A stretch of DNA of 36,672 nt from Lentilactobacillus rapi DSM 19907 = JCM 15042. Its GTDB lineage: Bacteria > Bacillota > Bacilli > Lactobacillales > Lactobacillaceae. This document shows positions 25,288 through 34,286 of the stretch, one piece after another (positions within the stretch are counted from its first letter, which is position 1; each line of letters opens with the position of its first letter). The DNA lies in the NCBI RefSeq assembly GCF_001436255.1, contig NZ_AZEI01000025.1:1-36672 (forward strand). Direction: 5' to 3'. The notes under the pieces were generated by a model, which worked only from the letters and a program-made list of their open reading frames with translations, made no database searches and was not told the DNA's origin. Position numbers and translations under genes: made by a program.

Positions 25288-26460
25288 GTGAGAAGAAAGA
25301 GAATTGTTCAAATTGTTTTCACCCTTGCTGGGGCCGCAATTGGTGCCAGTTATTTCAAGTTGTTGTGGTTAATTTTACAGGTTAGGTACGGGACGCTTTT
25401 CAACAACACCATTACAAATGCGTTGGTTGGTGCAATTATTTTCTATATTATTTCGTTGTTGACAGGAAATTACGTCCTCAAGCTAATTGACCGAGTTGAA
25501 GGCCAGTTGACCAAGCAGAGCCCATTATCTCTTATCTTTGGGACTTTGGGGCTTATTGTTGGCCTGGTAGTGGCAATATTGATTTCAATCGTATTCTTTA
25601 GAACCCGGACGTTCTTCTTGAATACGATGATTCCAATTATCTTGATGTTGGTCCTTGGGTACTTTGGTTTTCGAATTGGGACAACCCAAAATGATCGTTG
25701 GCGCCGGCTTTTTCAATCAAGACGCAAATCAGAATCTGCTAAGGAATCAGGTGAAAAAATCATTGATAAGCCGGTTGATAAAAATTACCATCATTACAAG
25801 ATTTTGGATACCAATATTTTAATTGACGGCCGAATTTATGACGTCATTAAGACTGGATTTATTGAAGGCACATTGCTGGTTCCTCAATTTGTCCTCTACG
25901 AACTGCAATACATCGCTGATTCTAGCGATAGCGTGAAGCGGGTTCGCGGTCGGCGTGGACTTGATATTCTCAATAAGCTGCAAACCGAAAAATTGATTCC
26001 AATTGAAATTTACGAAAAGGATTATGAGGATATCGATGAAGTTGATAGCAAATTAATCCAGCTTGCCAAGGACATCGATGGTGTGATTATTACAAATGAC
26101 TATAACCTCAACAAAGTGATTCAGTTCCAGCATGTCCAAGTGTTCAACATTAACGCCTTAGCGAATGCATTACGACAAAAGATCCTGCCCGGACAAAATC
26201 TTAATGTGATGGTCGTTAAAAACGGAACTGAGCGGCAACAAGGAGTTGCTTACCTGGATGACGGAACGATGGTGGTTGTTGAAGATGGTCGCTACTTCTT
26301 GAATGATCATATTGACGTTGTGGTTACCAGTGCCATCCAAACTGATGCCGGTAAGATGATTTTTGCCCGACCGGAACATTCAACCAAGAACATTTCTGAA
26401 AATAATGAAGAAGACAGCAAGAAAAACAATTCATCAAAGAAAAATGGTAAAAAGAATTAA
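25288..26460 (+). CDS. yacL: PIN/TRAM-domain membrane protein (YacL family)
   Basis: 390 aa. Four membrane helices span roughly residues 1-135. A PIN nuclease-like domain begins at ILDTNILIDGRIYDV (Asp174), with further acidic residues in EVDSKLIQLAKDIDG and ITNDYNL. A TRAM RNA-binding domain follows, and the tail from about residue 370 is Asn/Lys/Ser-rich. The PIN fold is normally an RNase, but the substrate of YacL is not known. The start is GTG 25288 after GAGAGAAGG. It is co-oriented with radA and followed by repeat copy 4. Confidence 0.92.
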   Translation: MRRKRIVQIVFTLAGAAIGASYFKLLWLILQVRYGTLFNNTITNALVGAIIFYIISLLTGNYVLKLIDRVEGQLTKQSPLSLIFGTLGLIVGLVVAILISIVFFRTRTFFLNTMIPIILMLVLGYFGFRIGTTQNDRWRRLFQSRRKSESAKESGEKIIDKPVDKNYHHYKILDTNILIDGRIYDVIKTGFIEGTLLVPQFVLYELQYIADSSDSVKRVRGRRGLDILNKLQTEKLIPIEIYEKDYEDIDEVDSKLIQLAKDIDGVIITNDYNLNKVIQFQHVQVFNINALANALRQKILPGQNLNVMVVKNGTERQQGVAYLDDGTMVVVEDGRYFLNDHIDVVVTSAIQTDAGKMIFARPEHSTKNISENNEEDSKKNNSSKKNGKKN

Positions 26461-26484
26461 CAACAATCTTTAACTGACACTCAA

Positions 26485-26675
26485 AAGGATGGGATCAAGA
26501 CTAAACGCGGCTTGATCCAAGAATTTAAGAAAAACGGCAGTACATTCTGATTCTGGAATGCATTGCCGTTTTTGCTTAAGCGGCGGGGATTAACCATTTA
26601 TCGCAACCCTTATCAGTATAAAAATTACGAGGTAAGTTACATTCATAAACAATTTGCCGACTAACCTCCCAGCCC
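26485..26675 (-). repeat. Dispersed intergenic hairpin repeat, copy 4 (reverse, diverged)
   Basis: On the minus strand: GTCGGCAAATTGTTTATGAATG, GTTGCGATAAATGGTTAATCCC, a 23-25 bp imperfect stem (about 26523-26580), then TTGGATCAAG. It aligns with copies 1 and 3 but with more substitutions. It lies between yacL and gltX, both on the plus strand, so it is antisense to both. A local GGATCAAG/CTTGATCC inverted repeat sits in its right arm. Confidence 0.8.
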
Positions 26676-26754
26676 TTTATTTTTTAATCAGTTCATTGTA
26701 AACTTTAAATACTGACAAAAATGTCGATTAATATTAAGAAAGAGGCGTTATACA

Positions 26755-28248
26755 TTGGCAAACAATGCAATTCGAGTTCGTTATGCTCCAAGTCCAACCG
26801 GCCACCTGCATATCGGAAATGCACGAACAGCCATTTTCAACTATTTATTCGCACGACACAACAAAGGAAAGTTCATTATCCGAATTGAGGATACTGATAC
26901 CAAACGAAACGTTGTTGACGGTGAAAAGAGCCAGCTTGAAAACTTGAAGTGGCTTGGCTTGGATTGGGACGAAGGTCCTGACGTGGGCGGCGATTTTGGC
27001 CCATATCGTCAATCTGAGCGAAAGGGAATTTATGATCCACTCATTCAACAACTATTGGATGAGGGAAAGGCTTACGAATCATATCGAACTGAAGCGCAAT
27101 TGCAGGCCGACCGCGAAGATCAAAAGGCACGCGGGCAAATGCCTCATTATGAGTATGAGTACAAAGGAATGTCTGAAGAGGAAAAGCAACAAGCAATTGC
27201 CGATGCAAAAGCAAAAGGCTTGAAGCCGGTTATCCGTTTCCGAGTTCCTGAAAATCGTGATTACGCTTGGGATGATATCGTTAAAGGCAAGGTTTCCTTC
27301 AATTCCGATACAATTGGTGGGGATTTTGTCATTGCTAAGCGTGACGGGATGCCAACGTACAACTTCGCGGTTGTTGTTGATGACCACATGATGAAAATTA
27401 GCCATGTTTTCCGTGGTGATGATCACGTTGCCAATACCCCTAAACAGTTAATGATCTACGAAGCATTTGGCTGGAATCCACCTAAGTTCGGCCATATGAG
27501 CTTAATTATTAGTGCTGATACCGGCAAAAAGCTCAGCAAGCGTGATGAATCTGTCCTGCAATTTATTGAACAGTATCGCAAGTTAGGGTATTTGCCTGAT
27601 GCCATGTTTAACTTCATCCTGCTTTTGGGTTGGTCACCAGTTGGTGAAGATGAAATCTTTAACAAGAAAGATTTCATCAAGATGTACGATGAAAATCGTC
27701 TCAGCAAATCCCCCGCTAAGTTTGATTCCAAGAAGCTGGAGTGGATTAATAACCAATACGTTAAGGCTGCCGATGACAGCACCGTGATGGACTTAGCCTT
27801 ACGTCAATTGATTGAAGGGGGCAATATCCCGGAAAATCCTGACGCCAAGACCATCGAGTGGGCCCGCCAACTCATTAACTTATACAAACGAGAAATGAGT
27901 TATATGGCCCAGATTAACGACATGGCTTCTGTTTTCTTCCAAGAACCTGAAGAAATTAGTGGTGAAGCACTGGCCGAAATTTCCAACGACACGGCCCCAG
28001 TTGTTCTGAAAGAATTCCAGAAGCGGATTCAAGCACTTCCAATTTTTGATTCGGTTGAGGTGTTCAAGACAATCAAAGCCATTCAAAAAGATACTGGGAT
28101 CAAAGGCCGTAAACTCTGGATGCCAATTCGGATTGCGGTAACTCATGAAATGCACGGTCCAGAATTACCAGAATCTGTTGAATTAGTTGGTCGACAAAAG
28201 GCTGTTGAACACATTGAGCAGACTTTGAATCAATTAAATAAAGCGTAA
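26755..28248 (+). CDS. gltX: Glutamyl-tRNA synthetase
   Basis: 497 aa, a class I synthetase charging tRNA-Glu; in Firmicutes it usually also mischarges tRNA-Gln, which GatCAB then corrects. The HIGH-type site [12 protein letters not shown] is at residues 12-23 and the KMSKS-type site reads KLSKR (259-263). The start is TTG 26755 with AAAGAGG upstream. A terminator hairpin at 28276 separates it from cysS, although the cluster order is the usual Firmicute one. I see no T-box specifier upstream. Confidence 0.96.
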   Translation: MANNAIRVRYAPSPTGHLHIGNARTAIFNYLFARHNKGKFIIRIEDTDTKRNVVDGEKSQLENLKWLGLDWDEGPDVGGDFGPYRQSERKGIYDPLIQQLLDEGKAYESYRTEAQLQADREDQKARGQMPHYEYEYKGMSEEEKQQAIADAKAKGLKPVIRFRVPENRDYAWDDIVKGKVSFNSDTIGGDFVIAKRDGMPTYNFAVVVDDHMMKISHVFRGDDHVANTPKQLMIYEAFGWNPPKFGHMSLIISADTGKKLSKRDESVLQFIEQYRKLGYLPDAMFNFILLLGWSPVGEDEIFNKKDFIKMYDENRLSKSPAKFDSKKLEWINNQYVKAADDSTVMDLALRQLIEGGNIPENPDAKTIEWARQLINLYKREMSYMAQINDMASVFFQEPEEISGEALAEISNDTAPVVLKEFQKRIQALPIFDSVEVFKTIKAIQKDTGIKGRKLWMPIRIAVTHEMHGPELPESVELVGRQKAVEHIEQTLNQLNKA

Positions 28249-28275
28249 ATTATTAATTTTATTGTTAGATTAATT

Positions 28276-28306
28276 GGTCTCGTTGAAAATTCAGCGAGAC
28301 CTTTTA
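28276..28306 (+). terminator. Terminator of gltX
   Basis: GGTCTCGTTGAA pairs with TTCAGCGAGACC (one bulge), followed by TTTTATTAT. Confidence 0.8.
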
Positions 28307-28389
28307 TTATAGGTTATAGTTAGTTTAATAAACTTAACGGTTTTTATGCTATGATTTTAATATAAACTAGTTAAAGAGAGGAATTCGAA

Positions 28390-29802
28390 ATGCTGCAGAT
28401 ATTTAATACGCTCACCCGCAAAAAAGAAAAATTCGAACCGGTCACTCCTGGCATCGTTCATATGTACGTTTGTGGGCCTACCGTCTATAACTACATCCAC
28501 ATCGGAAATGCAAGGAGTGCAATTGCGTTTGATACGGTTCGCAGGTACTTGGAATATCGCGGCTACAAGGTGAAGTATGTTTCGAATTTTACCGACGTTG
28601 ATGACAAGATGATCAATGCAGCTCGTGAAAATCATACGACCGTTGGCGCAATTGCAGACAAGTATATCGCTGCTTTCATGCAGGATACTGCTGCTTTGAA
28701 TATTTCCTCGGACGTCATCCATCCGCGGGCAACCGAGAACATTCCAGAAATTATTGATTTTGTTAAGACGCTTGTTGATAACGGTTCCGCCTATAATGTT
28801 GACGGGGATGTTTATTTTCGTGCCCGCAAGTTCCCGTCATACGGGGCTTTGCCACACATTAACGTTGATCAGCTCGAAATTGGGGCCAGTCAACACGTGA
28901 GTCAAGAAGAAATGGCTAAAAAAGAAGATCCAATTGATTTTGCCCTCTGGAAAAAGTCCAAAGGCGATGAAATCTCATGGGAGTCGCCATGGGGTAAGGG
29001 GCGGCCGGGCTGGCATATTGAATGCTCAGTGATGTCGACCAAGTACTTGGGTAAAACGATTGATATTCACGGTGGCGGTGAAGATTTGATTTTCCCGCAT
29101 CATGAAAATGAGCGGGCCCAAAGTGAAGCAAAAACTCACCAAACATTTGTGAAATACTGGATGCACAATGGGTTTGTAACCATCGGGGATGACAATGAAA
29201 AAATGAGTAAGTCACTTGGAAACTTCATCACGGTGCATGATTTGCTCAAGCATTTGGATGGCCAGGTGATTCGTCTGCTGATGTCGACGACTCATTATCG
29301 ACGGCCAATTCAGTACAGTGATGCCAGTGTTCAAGAAGCTAAGAGCAATCTTAAGAAGCTGCAAACAGCTTTTAATAACTTGACTTATCGGTTGCATAAC
29401 GCCGAATCGGGGGATGATCCCAAAACCGATCAGGAGGTTCGTCAGATTGTTGCTGATTTTACAGATGCAATGGATGACGATTTCAATGTTCAAAATGGGA
29501 TTGCTGCAGTTTATGAATTGGCGAAGTTTGCCAACACTTACAGCGAACGTTCGGTTGTTTTCCAACTGAGCATTCAATTTATTATTAATACCCTCAAACA
29601 ACTTGCCGGCATTTTCGGGATCAAATTGGAACAAAGTGAATTAAAAGATGACGAAATTTGGAAACTCATTCATGAACGTGAATCCGCCCGCAAGAATAAG
29701 GACTTCATTCGCAGTGATGAGATTCGGGAAGAATTAAAAGCCCGCGGAATTGTTCTTGAGGATACACCGCAGGGAACCCGATTTAGAAAGGAACAACAAT
29801 AG
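28390..29802 (+). CDS. cysS: Cysteinyl-tRNA synthetase
   Basis: 470 aa, class I. Zinc-binding Cys28 is in VCGPTVYN, the HIGH-type HIGN is at 37-40, CSVMS and [11 protein letters not shown] are the other zinc-site regions, and KMSKS is at 271-275. An extended -10 TGCTATGAT (TATGAT 28350-28355) lies 34 nt before the ATG, and AGAGAGGAAT is the ribosome binding site. It begins the cysS-mrnC-rlmB-rae1 string with a gap of only 2 nt to mrnC. Confidence 0.97.
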   Translation: MLQIFNTLTRKKEKFEPVTPGIVHMYVCGPTVYNYIHIGNARSAIAFDTVRRYLEYRGYKVKYVSNFTDVDDKMINAARENHTTVGAIADKYIAAFMQDTAALNISSDVIHPRATENIPEIIDFVKTLVDNGSAYNVDGDVYFRARKFPSYGALPHINVDQLEIGASQHVSQEEMAKKEDPIDFALWKKSKGDEISWESPWGKGRPGWHIECSVMSTKYLGKTIDIHGGGEDLIFPHHENERAQSEAKTHQTFVKYWMHNGFVTIGDDNEKMSKSLGNFITVHDLLKHLDGQVIRLLMSTTHYRRPIQYSDASVQEAKSNLKKLQTAFNNLTYRLHNAESGDDPKTDQEVRQIVADFTDAMDDDFNVQNGIAAVYELAKFANTYSERSVVFQLSIQFIINTLKQLAGIFGIKLEQSELKDDEIWKLIHERESARKNKDFIRSDEIREELKARGIVLEDTPQGTRFRKEQQ

Positions 29803-29804
29803 AT

Positions 29805-30215
29805 ATGGCTGACAATTACACTCAGCTCAATGGGATTGCATTGGCTTATATGGGGGACGCGGCGTATGAAGTGTTTATTCGCCGTCACCTCATCGAACAA
29901 GGCTTAACTAGGCCGACAAGGCTGCAGCACGTGGCGACTAACTACGTTTCGGCAAAAGCCCAAGCAGCCTTGATTGATTTAATGGAAACGGATCATTTGT
30001 TAAACGATGATGAGTGGGGCTATTTCAAACGGGGGCGTAACGCTAAAAGTCATACCCACGCAAAAAATACTGATGTTATCACTTATCGGATTTCTACCGG
30101 CTTTGAAGCGGTATTCGGCTACCTATCACTGAGCGATCAAGATGAGCGGATGAAGCAGATTGCCGAATGGTGCATTGATCAAGTTGAAAACGGGAGATTA
30201 AAACATGAAGAATGA
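29805..30215 (+). CDS. mrnC: Mini-ribonuclease III
   Basis: 136 aa. It has the RNase III catalytic fold without a dsRNA-binding domain and matures 23S rRNA ends. The catalytic region is [15 protein letters not shown] with Asp18. The segment [32 protein letters not shown] is diagnostic for the family. The ATG lies just after the cysS stop, with AAAGGAA inside the end of cysS as ribosome binding site. It overlaps rlmB by 11 nt, so translation is likely coupled. Confidence 0.95.
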   Translation: MADNYTQLNGIALAYMGDAAYEVFIRRHLIEQGLTRPTRLQHVATNYVSAKAQAALIDLMETDHLLNDDEWGYFKRGRNAKSHTHAKNTDVITYRISTGFEAVFGYLSLSDQDERMKQIAEWCIDQVENGRLKHEE

Positions 30216-30978
30216 TCACGAAGAATCACAAAGCGAAGAATTTATTATTGGTCGTCACCCGGTCGTTGCGGCTTTAAAGAGTGACAATCCGGTTAACAAG
30301 TTGTTCGTCCAATCGGGCGCCAAAGACGACGATAATATCATTTCAGAAATTATGAATTTAGCTCATAAAAAGCGTTTGGTGATTTCTAAGGTTCCTAAGC
30401 AAAAGTTGGATAAATTATCTAACAATCAAAATCACCAGGGTGTCGTTTTATCTGTTGCGGCTTTCAAGTACGCGACGATCGACGACTTGTTTGCTCATTC
30501 GGAAAAAGCCAGTGTGGCCCCCTTTTTTGTGATTTTGGATAATATTGAGGATCCTCATAATTTAGGTTCAATTATCCGAACTGCTGACGCGGCTGGCGTA
30601 ACTGGCATTATTATTCCTAAACATCGAGCAGTTGGCTTGACTGCGACGGTTGCTAAGACGTCCGCAGGCGCTATTGAGCGGGTGCCGGTTGCCCGGGTTA
30701 CTAATCTCTCGGCAACCGTTAAGGAATTAAAGGAGCGCGGCTTGTGGGTCTTTGGAACCGACATTACCGGGACCGATTACCGTCGTTGGGACGCAAAGGG
30801 TTCAGTTGCAGTGATTATCGGCAATGAAGGTAAAGGCATTTCGCCGCTGCTCAAAAAGCAAGTGGATGAAATGTTGATGATTCCGATGGTCGGTGATATC
30901 CAAAGCTTGAATGCAAGTGTTGCTGCTAGCGTTTTGATCTATCAAGGGTATAATTCACGTCATCCATTAGGGAAATAA
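30205..30978 (+). CDS. rlmB: 23S rRNA (guanosine-2'-O-)-methyltransferase RlmB
   Basis: 257 aa, SpoU/TrmH family. It methylates a guanosine in 23S rRNA (2251 in E. coli numbering). An N-terminal substrate-binding domain ([13 protein letters not shown]) is followed by the knotted SAM-binding domain. The three SpoU motifs are [23 protein letters not shown] and [22 protein letters not shown]. It overlaps the end of mrnC. Assignment to RlmB rather than another SpoU member rests on neighbours and length. Confidence 0.93.
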   Translation: MKNDHEESQSEEFIIGRHPVVAALKSDNPVNKLFVQSGAKDDDNIISEIMNLAHKKRLVISKVPKQKLDKLSNNQNHQGVVLSVAAFKYATIDDLFAHSEKASVAPFFVILDNIEDPHNLGSIIRTADAAGVTGIIIPKHRAVGLTATVAKTSAGAIERVPVARVTNLSATVKELKERGLWVFGTDITGTDYRRWDAKGSVAVIIGNEGKGISPLLKKQVDEMLMIPMVGDIQSLNASVAASVLIYQGYNSRHPLGK

Positions 30979-30999
30979 GTTTAGAATTGGTGAGACATT

Positions 31000-31530
31000 A
31001 TGAAAGATGATCTGTTAATAGTTGACGCTTATAATATGATCGGCAACTGGCCACATTTAAATAAACTCAAGCAGGCAGACCGTCTTGAAGATGCTCGGGA
31101 TCAATTGTTAGCGGAGTTGTCCGAGTACAAAAAATACCGAGACATCAATATGATCGTCGTATTTGACGCAATGTATGTTCCCGGTAATTCGAAAAGTTTC
31201 CGTAAGTTTGATATGGAGATCGTTTGGACGAGTAAGGACCAGACTGCCGATAGTTACATTGAGGCATTGGCACGCAAAAAGCAGAACCGGTTTACTCAAG
31301 TGATTGTCGCAACCAGTGACCAAGCGGAGCAGTGGACGATCTTTTCTGCCGGCGCGTTGAGAATCCCCGCCAGAGAACTGCTTGGCGATATGCAGCGGGC
31401 AAAAAAAGAAGTTGATGTTGAAGCACGGAAACTGACTGATCAATCTCAGGTGATTCGTCATTCACCGTGGAACCCGAAACAATTATTGGAACTGGAAAAG
31501 CTCCGGGATCATTTAACGAATGATCAATAA
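31000..31530 (+). CDS. rae1: NYN-domain ribosome-dependent endoribonuclease (Rae1/YacP)
   Basis: 176 aa, a PIN-like NYN domain. LLIVDAYNMIGNW has the family Asp9, with INMIVVFDAMYVPG, SKDQTADSYIEALA and VIVATSDQAEQW as further acidic-site blocks. In Bacillus, Rae1 (YacP) cleaves mRNA in the ribosomal A site. It follows rlmB after 21 nt. The gene then gives way to a separate promoter for sigH. The name is assigned by homology and synteny. Confidence 0.92.
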   Translation: MKDDLLIVDAYNMIGNWPHLNKLKQADRLEDARDQLLAELSEYKKYRDINMIVVFDAMYVPGNSKSFRKFDMEIVWTSKDQTADSYIEALARKKQNRFTQVIVATSDQAEQWTIFSAGALRIPARELLGDMQRAKKEVDVEARKLTDQSQVIRHSPWNPKQLLELEKLRDHLTNDQ

Positions 31531-31543
31531 AAATATTAATTTA

Positions 31544-31573
31544 TTGATATTATAAAATTGGTATAGGTATGAT
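31544..31573 (+). promoter_or_regulatory. Candidate sigH promoter
   Basis: TTGATA (31544-31549) and TATGAT (31568-31573) with an 18-nt spacer. This leaves a leader of about 93 nt containing two hairpins before the start codon. Confidence 0.6.
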
Positions 31574-31581
31574 ATCTGTTG

Positions 31582-31652
31582 AGTGAACCTGGGTTCGCTT
31601 GTCAGTGATTATTTCCTTTTGTAACCTAAGTTGCATGATTCATTACAACTTA
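31582..31652 (+). promoter_or_regulatory. Paired hairpins in the sigH leader
   Basis: AGTGAACC/GGTTCGCT (31582-31589/31592-31599) and TAAGTTG/CAACTTA (31627-31633/31646-31652). The second ends just before the GAGGAAAG ribosome binding site. Neither has a T-run that would make it a terminator. Confidence 0.45.
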
Positions 31653-31672
31653 CGAATGTGAGGAAAGCGATT

Positions 31673-32230
31673 ATGATTACTGATGCAGAAATGAAGGTTA
31701 TTAAGCGAGCCGCGGAAGGTGACCGAGATGCCTTCGAATGGTTATTTAAATTTTACCGGCCAATTTTTAGGAAGATCCGGCGAAACTTTTTCATTGCAGG
31801 GATGGAAACTGAAGACATTGAACAGGAAGCTCGAATCGTGTTGTACCGGTCGGCCAAAAATTTTGAAGATGGCCGCAACGTGTCATTTGGTAGTTATTAC
31901 AGCCACAATTTGAAAAACCGGGTGTTTGATTTGATCAGGTCGAACAATGCCCAAAAACGATTACCAACTGAATTTATGAATTCGGTGGAGGAGAATGAAG
32001 CATTCTATTCAACCACTGTCGCTGACACGTCTGCCTGGGATCCAGAGGCTTTGGTGATCATGAACGATGATTTCCACCGGCTTTATAAAAGTTGTTCTGG
32101 TCTTGAACGCTGGGCGTTTGCGTTAGTATTGCCCAATAGCCCAGATCCGATGTTTTGCATGGCCACTGATCGATCTGTTTTGAACGCTTTTGAACGCTGC
32201 CGATTGAAATATCTTAACCGGATAAGTTGA
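31673..32230 (+). CDS. sigH: Alternative sigma-70 family factor, SigH/ComX-like
   Basis: 185 aa. Region 2 is visible: GDRDAFEWLFKFYRPIFRKIRR, then METEDIEQEARIVLYRSAKNFE and FGSYYSHNLKNRVFDLIR. The C-terminal part has only a weak region 4, ending NAFERCRLKYLNRIS. Position between rae1 and rpmG-secE-nusG is that of Bacillus sigH; the lactobacillal member is the ComX-like factor linked to competence genes. The ATG 31673 is chosen because GAGGAAAG precedes it; a TTG at 31631 lies inside the leader hairpin. Its target promoters are not identified here. Confidence 0.88.
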   Translation: MITDAEMKVIKRAAEGDRDAFEWLFKFYRPIFRKIRRNFFIAGMETEDIEQEARIVLYRSAKNFEDGRNVSFGSYYSHNLKNRVFDLIRSNNAQKRLPTEFMNSVEENEAFYSTTVADTSAWDPEALVIMNDDFHRLYKSCSGLERWAFALVLPNSPDPMFCMATDRSVLNAFERCRLKYLNRIS

Positions 32231-32287
32231 CGTCGTTGCAATTGAATGCTAGAATTACTACGCTTGTACCAAGTAGGAGGTGCCAAC

Positions 32288-32437
32288 ATGGCACAGAAAA
32301 GAGTTGCTTTGGCTTGTTCAGTTTGTGGATCAAGGAATTATACGATTCCCGCCAATCCCAACCGAACAAAGCGACTAGAGCTTAATAAGTTTTGTAAGTA
32401 TTGTGGCAAGTACACTTTGCACAAAGAAACCAGATAG
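32288..32437 (+). CDS. rpmG: 50S ribosomal protein L33
   Basis: 49 aa. It carries the zinc ribbon CSVC...CKYC (the zinc-containing C+ form) and the usual [25 protein letters not shown] tail pattern. The ATG is at 32288, after GTAGGAGG. It lies between sigH and secE, the standard Firmicute location. Confidence 0.95.
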   Translation: MAQKRVALACSVCGSRNYTIPANPNRTKRLELNKFCKYCGKYTLHKETR

Positions 32438-32463
32438 TTTATACAAAGTTAGGGGTTAACAAG

Positions 32464-32640
32464 TTGAAATTTGCACGATTTTTAAAAAGCGTTGCTGCAG
32501 AAATGAAGGTTGTTACCTGGCCAACTGCTAAAGAAAACCGGCGTGATACCAGTACTGTATTGGGTACTTCAATTATCATGGCTATCTTTTTAGGCGCAGT
32601 TGACTGGATTGTTCAGTGGGCACTTACATTTCTGGCATAG
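32464..32640 (+). CDS. secE: Preprotein translocase subunit SecE
   Basis: 58 aa with the family pattern: amphipathic N-terminus (FLKSVAAEMKVVTWPTAKENRRDT) and one C-terminal membrane helix. It stabilises SecY in the Sec channel. The start is TTG 32464, reading MKFARFLK, with AGGGG upstream. Longer in-frame starts run back into rpmG and are rejected. Confidence 0.93.
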   Translation: MKFARFLKSVAAEMKVVTWPTAKENRRDTSTVLGTSIIMAIFLGAVDWIVQWALTFLA

Positions 32641-32675
32641 CCAATTCGAAGAAAATTTGATATAGTTATGTTGAT

Positions 32676-32705
32676 AAAACCTGCAAACAGTGTCAGGTTT
32701 TTTTA
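32676..32705 (+). terminator. Terminator-like hairpin between secE and nusG
   Basis: AAAACCTG (32676-32683) and CAGGTTTT (32694-32701) form a stem with loop CAAACAGTGT, continuing into a T-run. It lies inside an otherwise co-oriented string and may be a partial terminator. Confidence 0.75.
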
Positions 32706-32735
32706 TTTGATGTGATTTTTTAAGGAGATTATAAA

Positions 32736-33284
32736 ATGGTTGAGTCAGCAGAGAAGCAATGGTACGTGTTACATACTTATTCCGGATATGAAAATAAAGT
32801 TAAGTTAAACTTGGATAGTCGGAAGGAATCAATGGGGATGCAGGATTACATCTTTAGAGTTGTGGTTCCTGAACAAGAGGAACACGAAGTTAAAAACGGT
32901 AAAGATGAAGAAAAGATGGAAAAAACGTTCCCTGGTTATGTACTGGTTGAAATGATCATGACTGACCAAGCTTGGTATATTGTTCGAAACACCCCAGGTG
33001 TAACCGGGTTTGTTGGGTCACATGGTCAAGGTAGTAAGCCAACCCCATTGTTGCCAGAAGAAGTGGACCTTGTTTTGAAGCGGATTGGGATGAGTTCTCG
33101 TCATGAAGAACTTGATGTCAGTGTTGGCGATACCGTTAAGATCGTTGATGGGGCCTTTACCGGGCTTGATGGTAAAGTAACCGAAATTGATAACGAAAAA
33201 ATGCGTTTGAAGGTTAACATCGAAATGTTTGGCCGTGAGACCAGCACTGAATTGGAATTCAATCAGGTTGACCCAATCGTTTAA
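32736..33284 (+). CDS. nusG: Transcription termination/antitermination factor NusG
   Basis: 182 aa. An NGN domain (QWYVLHTYSGYENKVKLNL..., with FPGYVLVEM and NTPGVTGFVG) is followed by a KOW domain (VGDTVKIVDGAFTGLDGKVTEID). It binds RNA polymerase and modulates pausing and termination. The ATG follows AAGGAG. A terminator-like hairpin separates it from secE. Confidence 0.97.
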   Translation: MVESAEKQWYVLHTYSGYENKVKLNLDSRKESMGMQDYIFRVVVPEQEEHEVKNGKDEEKMEKTFPGYVLVEMIMTDQAWYIVRNTPGVTGFVGSHGQGSKPTPLLPEEVDLVLKRIGMSSRHEELDVSVGDTVKIVDGAFTGLDGKVTEIDNEKMRLKVNIEMFGRETSTELEFNQVDPIV

Positions 33285-33303
33285 CAACAAGTAGGTGGTT
33301 AAT

Positions 33304-34164
33304 GTGTTTGGCATAATCATATTAACTTTGATAATGATTCTATTGGTTGTTGGGTTAGTGATTGCTGCCCATCAATTCAGGTTGCTTGGTAAGCCTTATA
33401 TGAGTCCCGTTTCGACTAACATCTCAACAACCTTGGATTCAGTTCCGACACTTTTTCTGCCGGGGTATGTTGGTAACCGGTATTCATTTGGCTTTTTGTT
33501 AAGGCGGCTGGTGAATCGATATCAAGCAAATAAATCGATGGTTATCTACGTTGATGGCCGCGGCAAGCTTCGAGTTGTTGGTCAACTGGCACAATACCGG
33601 CCACTTATTCAAGTTATCTTTCAGGATAAACGTTCCCGTCCTCAACAACAGTCAAAGTGGCTGTTGTTCATTTGTCAACGGCTAGCCGATCAGTATGGCG
33701 TGGCAACCATTAATCTTGTTGGTCACTCGATGGGATGTATCACAATCTTCTGGCTGCTGACTCACCACCAGCAGGAACTACCCGTGGCAATCAGTCGAGT
33801 TGTGACCATTGCTGGGCCGTTCAATGATTCCGAAATTGCCCGTAATACCAGAGGTGTGGAAGAGTACCCAAATGATTCTGCTGGGCCTCGGAAACGGACC
33901 GCAATCTATCGGGCCCTTGCTAAGAGAGTTTCCGCAATGCCAAAGGGAATCAAGTTTTTAAACATTGCCGGCACGATCAGTTCGGGTCAGCAGAATGATG
34001 GTCAGGTATCTTTAAATAGTGCTTTTTCGCTGAGGTATTTATTGCGGGATCCGATTATTTATTATCGGGAATTGGTCATCAGGGGCAAACGAGCAACTCA
34101 TCGATTACTGCACGAAAATCGAGTTGTTGATGCCCATATTGCCAAATTTATTTGGAATACCTGA
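33304..34164 (+). CDS. Alpha/beta hydrolase, DUF915-like, membrane-anchored
   Basis: 286 aa. An N-terminal membrane helix (about residues 1-21) is followed by an alpha/beta hydrolase domain. The nucleophile elbow is GHSMGC with Ser142; a His in the C-terminal part (VVDAHIAKF) may complete the triad. The FLPGYVGNRYSFGFLLRRL segment fits the DUF915 hydrolases of lactobacilli. The substrate is unknown. The start is GTG 33304 after AGGTGG; an ATG at 33302 is out of frame. It interrupts the usual nusG-rplK neighbourhood, and rplK has its own promoter downstream. Confidence 0.85.
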   Translation: MFGIIILTLIMILLVVGLVIAAHQFRLLGKPYMSPVSTNISTTLDSVPTLFLPGYVGNRYSFGFLLRRLVNRYQANKSMVIYVDGRGKLRVVGQLAQYRPLIQVIFQDKRSRPQQQSKWLLFICQRLADQYGVATINLVGHSMGCITIFWLLTHHQQELPVAISRVVTIAGPFNDSEIARNTRGVEEYPNDSAGPRKRTAIYRALAKRVSAMPKGIKFLNIAGTISSGQQNDGQVSLNSAFSLRYLLRDPIIYYRELVIRGKRATHRLLHENRVVDAHIAKFIWNT

Positions 34165-34173
34165 TTTTAGTTG

Positions 34174-34202
34174 TTGTTCCACATCTTAGTTTATGGTATA
34201 TT
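34174..34202 (+). promoter_or_regulatory. Promoter of rplK-rplA
   Basis: TTGTTC (34174-34179) and TATATT (34197-34202) with a 17-nt spacer, leaving an rplK leader of about 80 nt. Confidence 0.65.
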
Positions 34203-34226
34203 TAACTGGTATGTTTATGCATACTC

Positions 34227-34263
34227 ACGTGGGAGGAGAAATTTTGATCTCCAATTACCACAC
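34227..34263 (+). promoter_or_regulatory. Candidate L1-binding site in the rplK leader
   Basis: CACGTGGGAGGAGA...TCTCC...ACCACACG forms a stem with an internal loop. It shares GTGGGAGG and ACCAC with the site at 34762 before rplA. L1 represses its own operon by binding an mRNA mimic of its 23S site; the assignment is by resemblance. Confidence 0.5.
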
Positions 34264-34286
34264 ACGGACTTAAGGAGGTATGTCTC

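Noticed and set aside
11873-26675. CRISPR array explanation for the repeats
   Set aside because: The copies are several kb apart, in both orientations, with no regular spacers and no cas genes.
26461-26754. T-box leader upstream of gltX
   Set aside because: No T-box sequence or specifier stem seen; the region is filled by repeat copy 4.
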